NCBI GenBank assembly: GCA_035315885.1
Contig: DATFXM010000095.1
Location: 6,124-70,123, forward strand
Source: DATFXM01 sp035315885
GTDB lineage: Bacteria > Acidobacteriota > Blastocatellia > UBA7656
Reading direction: 5' to 3'
Length of the DNA: 64,000 nucleotides
In this document: piece after piece, positions 34,827 through 42,866 of the stretch
Numbering within the stretch: the stretch's first letter is position 1
Layout of the letters: the number at the start of each line of letters is the position of its first letter
Translations under genes and position numbers: made by a program
Notes under the pieces: model-generated
The model's input: only the letters and a program-made list of their open reading frames with translations
Told to the model about the DNA's origin: nothing
The model's database searches: none

Positions 34827-35350
34827 CCAATCGTGAGCAGTACAAACCGGGTCCGGCAAGCGGGGCGCAGGTACGAAAGGAAGGAGAGAAGTGGACGCTC
34901 ATTCTCGTCAGAGATCTGCGCCACTCGCCGGAAAAAGTCTGGCAGGCGCTTACCGATCCAGCGCATCTACGCGAGTGGGCTCCCTTTGAAGTCGACGGGA
35001 GTTTGGGTACAGCTGGTGCCGCGGTAAATGTCACCTGGATGGGAACGCCCACCCCGCTGGAAACAAGAGTGACGCGAGCCGACGCTCAAGAGCTGCTTGA
35101 GTACGACGATATCCGATGGGAGCTCGAAGCCTTTGCCGATGGCACGCGCTTGACGCTGTGGCACAACATCGATCGCCGTTTCATCGCGTGGGGTGCTGCC
35201 GGCTGGCACATTTGTTTCGATGTTCTGGACTTCCTTCTGAGCGGAACTCCCATTGGCCGCATTGCTGGTGGTGAGGCGATGCAGTTCGGTGACTGGCGGC
35301 GGCTGAGAGACGAGTACGCCAAGCAGTTCGGTGTCGAAACGCCCAACTGA
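34823..35350 (+). CDS. SRPBCC/AHSA1-type domain protein
   Basis: A 175-residue START-like protein: DLRHSPEKVWQALTDPAHLREWAP is the characteristic first helix-strand block, TRLTLWHNIDRR the later strands, and WHICFDVLDFLL the closing helix. Such proteins bind small hydrophobic ligands in the cytoplasm. The 4-base overlap with the ArsR gene implies a ligand-responsive pair in which the regulator controls its own partner (common arrangement; ligand unknown). Confidence 0.9.
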   Translation: MTNREQYKPGPASGAQVRKEGEKWTLILVRDLRHSPEKVWQALTDPAHLREWAPFEVDGSLGTAGAAVNVTWMGTPTPLETRVTRADAQELLEYDDIRWELEAFADGTRLTLWHNIDRRFIAWGAAGWHICFDVLDFLLSGTPIGRIAGGEAMQFGDWRRLRDEYAKQFGVETPN

Positions 35351-35522
35351 CAACCCAAAGTGGCTGAGGAATTCTGAATCGAGGTGCATCGCAAAAACGA
35401 TGCACCAAACACGCTCTACCATGAATACCCCACTTGGAGCGTGCAGGTGGGTAGCGTCCTCTTCAGCTTCACTGTAAGTTCAGGAGCGAAGAGACCGAAG
35501 ACCAAATCCAAGGAGTGACATT

Positions 35523-35810
35523 ATGGCCCAGTCAGCCTACGCAGCAAGCATCAAGAAGCGAAGCATCGCGCGTACGATTGTTCGCTGGACTCACATCATC
35601 TTTGGCATTCCGATAGTCGGTTATATTTATAGTCCGTTCAAGGAACTTCCAAATTACGCCCCCGTTGTTCGGTATATCGCCATTCCTGTAATTCTCCTGT
35701 CGGGACTTTGGATGTGGAAAGGCCATGTCCTTCAACGACTCATTTCGAAGCAATCGGCCTATCAAGACGCGGTGGCGAGCCGGTCGGTTGCGATGCAGGA
35801 GGATCAATAA
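35523..35810 (+). CDS. Small membrane protein of unknown function
   Basis: A 95-residue protein with two hydrophobic segments (about 23-40 and 50-65: IIFGIPIVGYIYSPF, YIAIPVILLSGLWMW) and a basic start. AAGGAG is 8 bases before the ATG. I do not recognise a family. It is directly joined to the YdeI-like gene (TAA immediately followed by ATG) and both are lower in GC than neighbours, suggesting the pair arrived together. Confidence 0.75.
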   Translation: MAQSAYAASIKKRSIARTIVRWTHIIFGIPIVGYIYSPFKELPNYAPVVRYIAIPVILLSGLWMWKGHVLQRLISKQSAYQDAVASRSVAMQEDQ

Positions 35811-36398
35811 ATGAACAGAATGAATCAGAAGGTTGATTCCTTTCTCGGTAGAGCTAAGAAGTGGAAGGAAGAATTTGAGAAATTGAGAATGATTGTTCTT
35901 GACTGTGGGCTGACCGAAGAATTGAAGTGGGGCGTTCCTTGTTACACGCTTCAGAACAAGAACGTAGTCTTGATACATGGATTCAAGGAGTACTGTGCGC
36001 TTCTGTTTTTCAAAGGCGCCTTGTTACAGGATGCTAATGGGATTCTGATCCAGCAAACGGAAAATGTGCAGTCGGCGCGCCAGATTCGGTTCAACAGTGT
36101 TCGGGAGATTGTAAAGATGAAACCCATCTTGAAGGCCTATATTCAGGAGGCCGTTGAAATGGAAAAGGCCGGCTTGAAGGTGAAGTACAAGAAGACTTCG
36201 GACTTCAAGATTCCCGAAGAACTCCAGAATAAGATGGATGAGATCTCCGCCTTGAGAGAGACTTTTTATGCATTGACGCCGGGAAGGCAAAGAGCTTACA
36301 TCTTTTATTTTTCTCAACCCAAACAATCCAAAACCAGGCAGGCTAGAGTTGAAAAATGTATTCAACAGATTCTCGATGGAAAAGGATTAGATGATTAG
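35811..36398 (+). CDS. YdeI/OmdA-family protein with DUF1801 domain
   Basis: A 195-residue protein. Residues about 5-115 are DUF1801-like (LRMIVLDCGLTEELKWGVPCYTLQNKNVVLIHGFKEYCALLFFKG), the end is the YdeI/OmdA tail (FYALTPGRQRAYIFYFSQPKQSKTR). Cytoplasmic, function poorly defined, linked to stress resistance in some bacteria. The DNA is AT-richer than the surroundings (27 G/C of 60 at 35881-35940, against 33 of 60 at 34981-35040) with many AAG/GAA codons, a sign of recent transfer. Confidence 0.88.
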   Translation: MNRMNQKVDSFLGRAKKWKEEFEKLRMIVLDCGLTEELKWGVPCYTLQNKNVVLIHGFKEYCALLFFKGALLQDANGILIQQTENVQSARQIRFNSVREIVKMKPILKAYIQEAVEMEKAGLKVKYKKTSDFKIPEELQNKMDEISALRETFYALTPGRQRAYIFYFSQPKQSKTRQARVEKCIQQILDGKGLDD

Positions 36399-36415
36399 TA
36401 ATGTCGGCGTTGTCT

Positions 36416-37159
36416 TCAAGACGCCATCTTGCGCCCGGTTATTATCACCGCAATGCCCGCGAGGAGGACCGGAAGCAACCACGCCCAGTCGGGCAGCCAC
36501 GAGACCGCTGCCGCGCCGGCAACGCAGCCTGCGAAGAAGCCGATGAGAACTCTCAGGGCGTTTTGCAGCCGCTCTCGAGCGTCCTTCGTCAGCGGCTCGC
36601 CCGGCGATAGCGTGTCCAAAAGCGAGAGCACGCTGTTGGTAAGGTTGCCGGTCATCACCGCCGTAGACGGCGCCCGAGGCACTGCGAGCCGCAAAAGGGC
36701 GAACTGGCAGGCCATTGCCGATACAGCGATCATCGCAGTGACGCCTGACACCAATCCCTGCGGTTTCGCCGATGGATGGTAGATCACTCCAACGATCAGA
36801 ACGCAAGCAAGCAGCGCGAACTGAACAAGAAGAAGAGGGGTGGCTAAGACTGGCCCGCGCCGGTCGAGCGCTTTGGCGATCACCCAAACGGCCGCGACGG
36901 CGCCGATGTAGACGGGAACTGCAAGCACCTGCGCCAGGTTCGGCGGTCCGCCACGCACCAGCAGCGCCGCGATCACGACAAGGTTGCCGGTGACATGGGC
37001 AGTAAACAACTTGCCCAGGGTAAGGTAACCAATAACGTCGACCATGCCTGCGATCAGACTGAGCAAGGGCGGCAGTCGGCTCTGCAACCGCGCCAGATCA
37101 GGACTGGCATTTGAGTACGCGAGGTCGCGCACGTGGCTGGACTCTGCCGACATTCTCAT
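36416..37159 (-). CDS. DUF1275 (YoaK-type) membrane protein
   Basis: A 247-residue protein with six hydrophobic segments and the family blocks SLIAGMVDVIGYLTLGKLFTAHVTGN and APSTAVMTGNLTNSVLSL. Members are uncharacterised membrane proteins, possibly transporters. A GTG at 37171 follows the upstream stop directly, but GGAG 6 bases before ATG 37159 makes that the better start. It forms a tight unit with the ThrE-type exporter gene upstream. Confidence 0.88.
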   Translation of the reverse strand: MRMSAESSHVRDLAYSNASPDLARLQSRLPPLLSLIAGMVDVIGYLTLGKLFTAHVTGNLVVIAALLVRGGPPNLAQVLAVPVYIGAVAAVWVIAKALDRRGPVLATPLLLVQFALLACVLIVGVIYHPSAKPQGLVSGVTAMIAVSAMACQFALLRLAVPRAPSTAVMTGNLTNSVLSLLDTLSPGEPLTKDARERLQNALRVLIGFFAGCVAGAAAVSWLPDWAWLLPVLLAGIAVIITGRKMAS

Positions 37160-37171
37160 CAGGCTCTCCAC

Positions 37172-38458
37172 TCAAGGTTTCGCGCTCCCGGACAGGGTGA
37201 TTCGATCATAAACGACCTTCGGAACAATGACGCCGAAGCTCATACCCAGGATTATGGTGAAGGCGGTAATACCATCGGCGATCGTCGGAGCCAGGAGTTG
37301 GTCAATCGCAATGGAAGTGTCGCCAAGTTGAAAGAGTCCGCTGGCCATTCTGAACAGAAAGACGCCGGGCATCATCGACACTACGGACGCGAATCCTATG
37401 GCGGCGAATGGCATATGGTGTCGACGAGCGATCGGAGGAAGAATCAGTCCAACCACCAAGCAGGCAACGAGGGCGCCGAGTGCCGGGCCGCCCCCAATTG
37501 CTAATGTGGACCATCTCAGCGCATGAGCCGCCATGCCTACGGCTACTGGCCATCCCAACATACGCAAGGGCATAGAGAAGAATATGCTGAAGGCGGCAAC
37601 GGCGACGCCGGCTGAGATCACGTCTAGCCAAATCGGAACTTCTCTTCCGGGCACGCCCGGCGGCAATGAGACTCCGAGAAGCCCAAGGCCAAGGAGCAGA
37701 CCGGCGGAGATTGCCAAAACGATGAGGCAGGCATAAACGAGCCGAGACGCACCCAGAGTGATCCGGGCTGCGATCAGGTCCATCATGCCGTTGAGCACAT
37801 GCGGACCCGGCACCAGAATCATGCAGGGACAAACCGCGACCAGGCGCAGTGAAGAGCTTAGCTCATAGCGTACTGCCAGAGCGCCGACGATACCGGCCAA
37901 CAGCGCCGCACAGAACGGTTGAAGAAAGGGGTTATCGCTATAACGTGCCAGCGTGCGGCGCAGAACGGCGCCGGCAGCCGCGCTGACAATTATCAGGGCC
38001 ACCGCCGTGAAATGGTGGACTCCAAAGAGCACTGACAGCGCAGCCGCACCGGCGGCCGCGGCGATGGTGAACAGCCATGTTGGCGCCGGAGGCACATGCG
38101 AAATTGTGGCGATCGTTTCTAACAGGTCGGATGGCTTGAAGCGGCCGGCAGCGTGATCGTCGATCGCCTGCAAGGCGCGGGCAACACGATCCATTTGCAC
38201 GCCAGTTGGCTCGGCGATCACAAGCGACACCAAGCGGTCAGGCCCATCGGTGACCTCGAGTTGCAGTCCTTCCCAGCGGGGGATGATCGTGGCTGACAGA
38301 GCGAGACTGCCGCTCAACCGCTGAGCCGCCGCCAGGGTATCGTCCGTTGATTGGCCATTGGCGTGCAGAACCTGCGCGACTTTGAGGACGAGGTCTGACC
38401 GCTCCTCAAAGTCAATGACTTTTTGCCTGTCGGCGGCCTCTGACGTGGACAAACCCAT
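37172..38458 (-). CDS. ThrE-type threonine/serine exporter
   Basis: A 428-residue protein combining the ThrE N-terminal domain (DUF1212) and the second TM bundle (DUF3815) in one chain. After a soluble head (LVLKVAQVLHANGQSTDDT...), about ten TM segments are visible, with GPHVLNGMMDLIAARITLGASR and SVVSMMPGVFLFRMASGL as family blocks. It exports threonine/serine-like amino acids by proton exchange. The frame is open to 38515; ATG 38458 is my choice but no strong ribosome site decides it. Confidence 0.87.
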   Translation of the reverse strand: MGLSTSEAADRQKVIDFEERSDLVLKVAQVLHANGQSTDDTLAAAQRLSGSLALSATIIPRWEGLQLEVTDGPDRLVSLVIAEPTGVQMDRVARALQAIDDHAAGRFKPSDLLETIATISHVPPAPTWLFTIAAAAGAAALSVLFGVHHFTAVALIIVSAAAGAVLRRTLARYSDNPFLQPFCAALLAGIVGALAVRYELSSSLRLVAVCPCMILVPGPHVLNGMMDLIAARITLGASRLVYACLIVLAISAGLLLGLGLLGVSLPPGVPGREVPIWLDVISAGVAVAAFSIFFSMPLRMLGWPVAVGMAAHALRWSTLAIGGGPALGALVACLVVGLILPPIARRHHMPFAAIGFASVVSMMPGVFLFRMASGLFQLGDTSIAIDQLLAPTIADGITAFTIILGMSFGVIVPKVVYDRITLSGSAKP

Positions 38459-38557
38459 ACCTTTAGTCTCGAGACAGCGCTCGCCAAGAATCGGTCGAGC
38501 GGCTTGCAATCGCAATCCATTCCGAGCAAAGCCATGCGAACCAGGAAGGCGCGCACG

Positions 38558-39964
38558 TTAGGCGGCGGTTGCTACATAGGGTTCGACCATCTTTCTGGGA
38601 TCGACAATTCGATCAAATTCGGCCTCTGTTACGTAACCCAGTTCTAATGCGGCAGCCTTAAGCGTGAGGTCGTTATCCATGGCATGATGAGCGATCTTGG
38701 ACGCCTTATCGTAACCGATCACGGGGGAAAGCGCGGTCACCAGCATCAGCGAACGCTCAACGAATTCGTTGATCTTCTTCAGATTGGGCTTGGTACCCTC
38801 CACTAGAAACTTGCGGAAGTTGGTACAGCCATCGGCCATGATCGCGATCGAGTGAGTGACGTTGTAAATCATAAGCGGCTTGTAAACGTTCATCTCGAGA
38901 TAGCCGCCCGCGCCGCCAAACCCCACGGCAACGTCGTTGGCCATCACCTGCACCGCAATCATCGTAAGCGCTTCACACTGGGTCGGATTCACCTTGCCCG
39001 GCATGATCGATGAGCCGGGCTCATTTTCCGGGATCGACAACTCAGCAAATCCGGCACGAGGCCCGCAAGACATCAGCCGGATGTCGTTCGCGATCTTGTA
39101 GAGCGAAACGGCCAGAGTGCGCAGCGTGCCGGAAAGCTGCACCAGCGCGTCGTGAGCGCCCTGAACGGTGAATTTGTTGGGTGCGCTCACAAAGGGCAGG
39201 CCGGTGAGCTTGGCGATTTCGGCGGTCGCCGACTCGGCGAAGCCAGGCGCCGAGTTGATGCCCGTTCCCACAGCGGTGCCGCCGAGCGCAAGCCGGTACA
39301 CTCCCTGAAGCGCCGACTCGATCCGCTCCAGATCATCCGACAGCATGCCCAGGTAGCCGGACCACTCCTGGCCCAGCGTCAGTGGCGTTGCGTCCTGCAT
39401 GTGGGTGCGGCCGATCTTGACGATGTCTTTCCACGCCGTCACTTTTGCTTTTATTGCATCGCGCAGCGCCTCAACCGCGGGAATCAGGCTTTGCTTCGTA
39501 TTGACCGCCGCCGCGATGTACATCGCGGACGGGAACGTATCGTTTGATGACTGAGCCATGTTGACGTGATCATTCGGGTGAACGGGCGTTTTGCTTCCGA
39601 GCGCCGTGCCCGCGATTTGGCAGCAGCGGTTGGATATTACTTCATTGACGTTCATATTGAACTGGGTTCCGCTGCCCGTCATCCACACATGCAATGGAAA
39701 CATGTCGTGATGCTTGCCGGCGAGAATTTCGTCGCAAGTCTGAACGATCAGTTTGTATTGCAAGTCGCCGAGACGTCCGCCGGTATGGTTGGCCGTCGCC
39801 GCCGCCTTCTTCAAAGTGGCATAGGCGGTGATCATTTCTCGCGGAATCAGATCCTTGCCGATGCTGAAATGCTCGAGCGAACGTTGGGTCTGTGCGCCCC
39901 AGAGTTTGTCGGCAGGGACCTCAACCACGCCCAGGCTATCAGTTTCTTTTCGTACGTCGGTCAT
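38558..39964 (-). CDS. fumC: Class II fumarate hydratase
   Basis: A 468-residue tetrameric TCA-cycle enzyme, fumarate to L-malate. Clear motifs: SLGVVEVPADKLWGAQTQRS at the start, SGTQFNMNVNEVISNR, HPNDHVNMAQSSNDTFPSAM, GRTHMQDATPLTLGQEWSGY, and the signature GSSIMPGKVNPTQCEA. The unusual point is that class II enzymes need no Fe-S cluster. A strong AAGGAGG lies 9 bases before the ATG. Confidence 0.97.
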   Translation of the reverse strand: MTDVRKETDSLGVVEVPADKLWGAQTQRSLEHFSIGKDLIPREMITAYATLKKAAATANHTGGRLGDLQYKLIVQTCDEILAGKHHDMFPLHVWMTGSGTQFNMNVNEVISNRCCQIAGTALGSKTPVHPNDHVNMAQSSNDTFPSAMYIAAAVNTKQSLIPAVEALRDAIKAKVTAWKDIVKIGRTHMQDATPLTLGQEWSGYLGMLSDDLERIESALQGVYRLALGGTAVGTGINSAPGFAESATAEIAKLTGLPFVSAPNKFTVQGAHDALVQLSGTLRTLAVSLYKIANDIRLMSCGPRAGFAELSIPENEPGSSIMPGKVNPTQCEALTMIAVQVMANDVAVGFGGAGGYLEMNVYKPLMIYNVTHSIAIMADGCTNFRKFLVEGTKPNLKKINEFVERSLMLVTALSPVIGYDKASKIAHHAMDNDLTLKAAALELGYVTEAEFDRIVDPRKMVEPYVATAA

Positions 39965-40740
39965 ATTTTGATACCTCCTTGGCTCATTCGCACTATCCAG
40001 GACTTCATTTTAGTCCTGAATCCGAAAACTACGACGGCACTGGCGCGTCCGGCCGGAGGAATCGTTGATTCCCCGGATTGCGCGAGTAGCCCAACGACAT
40101 TGTGTTGTGAATCGGCACGAGAACAGGATCGTAAACAGATTGCCATGGAGACCTAGCCCGTCTCAGGCTATCCGGGCGGCTGAAGCGTCTCTTCCTGAGT
40201 TGCCGCAGCGAACACTTGTGGCGCGAGGACCAACATGCCGGTCAAAAGTTGAAAGCCGACTTTGCCGTTTTGAGCCTCGCGTTGCAAAAACCTTGCGGTG
40301 ACGTCTGACCGCGACGAGCTTGCAGGCCGGTCCGCAGCAGCATTGCTGTCTTACATCAGCCCAAAATTTAGTATGAGACATCAGAGCGGGAAAAAACATC
40401 CCGATATCGAGTGTTCGTAGGCTACCACTTCCACTCAATAACGAAATACCGCCTTCGTGGTATCCACTCTATTGGAGTTCCTGCGTCTGGCGGCGTATTG
40501 GGTTGAGCTCTTACATGAACGACGTTCCTCGCGTGGATTTCCGGGTGAGGCGACCGCATGGTGCATGACTGCGCGGTTCGAATTCCAATTCAAATCTTCG
40601 CAAGATTCTTACACTGATCGGTTCATAAGCTGTAGACGCTTCGAACCAGCCTCGTGCAAGGTCCAACCATCCAAACTGTGCGACCACTCGGACTGGTGTG
40701 CTCGATTGCGTCGGGTGACAGTCCTGAAAGGCGGTTCGTC
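39965..40740. other. 776-base divergent gap, nothing recognised
   Basis: Between fumC (minus) and the gene at 40741 (plus). Only short frames; a small GGAATC-GTT-GATTCC hairpin near 40060. Unlike most gaps here I see no heptamer array. Confidence 0.5.
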
Positions 40741-42477
40741 ATGCCTCGAAACAGGGATTTCCTCGATCGTATCAGTATTCCGAAACCGTGTCCGGCTGAC
40801 TGGGCGGAGATGATCGGCGACGACCGTAGCCGCTACTGTCAACAATGTGACAAGAAGGTTTACAACCTTTCGGCGATGACCGTAGATCAGGTCCATGCAG
40901 TGTTGGAGGCAAAGGGCGCACGGCTGTGCGGTCGCATCGAACGTGGGCCCGACGGAAAGGTCATAGTCAAGTCCCCGCTGCCTCCGGTGTCAATCTCGAA
41001 ACGCCGTCCGGCAGCGATCGCCAGCGCAGTGGTCAGTGCGTTGATTGGCCTCGGTTCAAACACGATCTGCTATGGGACAGGCACTCAGCCGATCAGGCCA
41101 TCTTATGTTTCACGAGTTGTGTCTCCCGATGAACAGCAGCAATCGGGTGAGCTCGCGTCCAAGCTCGTCGGCAGAGTGCACACCGAGAGCGGAGTCTCGG
41201 TCGGCAAGGCCAAGGTGACTGCGGTGAATGAGACTTCGGGTGAAGAGCGAACGGTGACAACGGACTCGGAAGGCTTCTACGAAATTCCAGTCGCCGGGTC
41301 AGGTTCGTACACAATTCTCGTGGAAAGCTCGGATTTTGGAAACAGCGAAACTGAAGGGATCACTGTTGGGAAGGCAGAAAGCCGGAGTGTGGACTTTGCG
41401 TTAAAGGAGCAGCGACTCAGTGTGGTATTAGGAGGCGCGATGGGAATTCCGCGGCCACTGCGACAGTCCTTCAAGGCAAGTGCTCTGGTGGTCGTAGCGC
41501 GATGGGTTAATTCCAAAACAGTAGCGACCGAAGATGATCGCATTTTCGTACGGTCTCGTCTTGCGGTATCGGAGGTCCTGCGAGGCTCGTGCAAGAAGAC
41601 GGTGGATGTCTATCATTGGATCGACGAAGAAGAAGCCGGACCATTTAACAACACGGATGATTTTCTGATCTTTCTTAACAGGCCAGCAGACGACCCCGGT
41701 AAAACGGCACCCGGATACGAATTCGCCGACTACAGATTTCCAATGAAGGTAACCGATCAGGACCCGTACCTGCTGAGGGTTCGTGAGCTGGCGACGCTCG
41801 AGGCATCGGCAGAGCCAAACAGCGCGGATTTGGTCGAGTGGCTCGTTAAGTGCGCAGTGGATCCTGCCACGCGTTGGCATGGAGCGGTTGAGCTCGCATC
41901 TAACAAAGCCAAACACAGTGCAGCCGAAGATGAGAAGACATCCGACGACGCCGAAGAGGAAGCGAGCGAGACCGCTGACAAGGCCGACGAGAGTCAACCG
42001 AATTCAGAAATAACAAAGTTGGAAGTTCGCTCCGAACTGAAGCCTCTCGAAGTTCCCCGTTCAGTTGAAAGCAACTCCAAGACTAGATCGCCTCAATTCC
42101 GCGATTTGCTTACTGAAGATCAGAAGGAGAGACTCATCGACGCGCTGTGGCAGTCGGATGGAACTACGGACGGCGATGCAGAGTTGATCAACTTGTTCAC
42201 GAGTCTCCACGATCAGCGGATTGCGACCTACTTGATGCGTCAACTGAATCGCATAACCGAAAGTGACGACAATGTAACCCGATGGATGAGTTGGGTTGCT
42301 GACTATTTTGACAGCGAGTACCTTCGCGAGCTCGAAAGTGAGTACTACAGAACCTATGTCCTCGAGCAGACGCCTGAAGCTGATCAGGTTGCTCACGAAA
42401 AACAACAGCGGGTAATCAGGAAATTCCTGATCATCGCTGATGCGAAATACAGAAAGGCAGTAAGCTGTACGCAGTAG
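40741..42477 (+). CDS. Zinc-ribbon plus carboxypeptidase-regulatory domain protein
   Basis: A 578-residue protein. Residues 1-70 hold a Cys motif, PCPADWAEM...RYCQQCDKKVYNLSAMT...RLCGRIER, a pattern I associate with a recurring N-terminal module in Acidobacteriota. A hydrophobic segment at about 92-110 (AIASAVVSALIGLGS) comes next, then a CarboxypepD_reg beta-sandwich (about 135-225: LVGRVHTESGVSVGKAKVTAV... SGSYTILVES). The remaining 350 residues are charged, with an acidic Glu/Asp/Ala linker near 390-425. No enzyme motif seen. ATG 40741 begins the Cys module. The TAG stop is supplied by a CAGTAGGCAGTAG heptamer repeat. Confidence 0.7.
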   Translation: MPRNRDFLDRISIPKPCPADWAEMIGDDRSRYCQQCDKKVYNLSAMTVDQVHAVLEAKGARLCGRIERGPDGKVIVKSPLPPVSISKRRPAAIASAVVSALIGLGSNTICYGTGTQPIRPSYVSRVVSPDEQQQSGELASKLVGRVHTESGVSVGKAKVTAVNETSGEERTVTTDSEGFYEIPVAGSGSYTILVESSDFGNSETEGITVGKAESRSVDFALKEQRLSVVLGGAMGIPRPLRQSFKASALVVVARWVNSKTVATEDDRIFVRSRLAVSEVLRGSCKKTVDVYHWIDEEEAGPFNNTDDFLIFLNRPADDPGKTAPGYEFADYRFPMKVTDQDPYLLRVRELATLEASAEPNSADLVEWLVKCAVDPATRWHGAVELASNKAKHSAAEDEKTSDDAEEEASETADKADESQPNSEITKLEVRSELKPLEVPRSVESNSKTRSPQFRDLLTEDQKERLIDALWQSDGTTDGDAELINLFTSLHDQRIATYLMRQLNRITESDDNVTRWMSWVADYFDSEYLRELESEYYRTYVLEQTPEADQVAHEKQQRVIRKFLIIADAKYRKAVSCTQ

Positions 42478-42612
42478 GCAGTAGAGGTTTCGGGTTTCGG
42501 GTTCGTTATGGTTTTCAGTATGCTCTTTTCCTGCGTTAGCGCTTCGAGTTTCGAATCTAACGTTTCGGAATAGCTTCCATCTAACAAACCCTAAACCCGA
42601 AACCCGAAACCG
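42466..42612. repeat. Heptamer arrays of two families after the stop codon
   Basis: CAGTAGGCAGTAG carries the TAG stop of the upstream gene. It runs straight into GGTTTCG, GGTTTCG, GGTTCG (42486-42505); about 80 bases later the inverted arm AAACCCT, AAACCCG, AAACCCG, AAACCG (42586-42612) pairs with it. Confidence 0.85.
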
Positions 42613-42866
42613 TCTACTGGGACGAACAGCGAGAAAGCAGGGACAGCAGGTCCATGCCCGATCCTTCATCACCAAATTCAGCCGTCTTGTCACTCGCGAA
42701 TGTAGGTTGATCCCAAACCTGTTCACGTCCACTCGTTCCCTCTCTAGACTTGGCCGTACCCGAATTATCGGCGAACAGCCTGTGCTCTTTCCATCGCATG
42801 GGGTTCTCGCATTCGCTGTAAGTTGGCAAGCGAGAACGAGGGAGCAAGTCTTAACAAGGAGACAAG

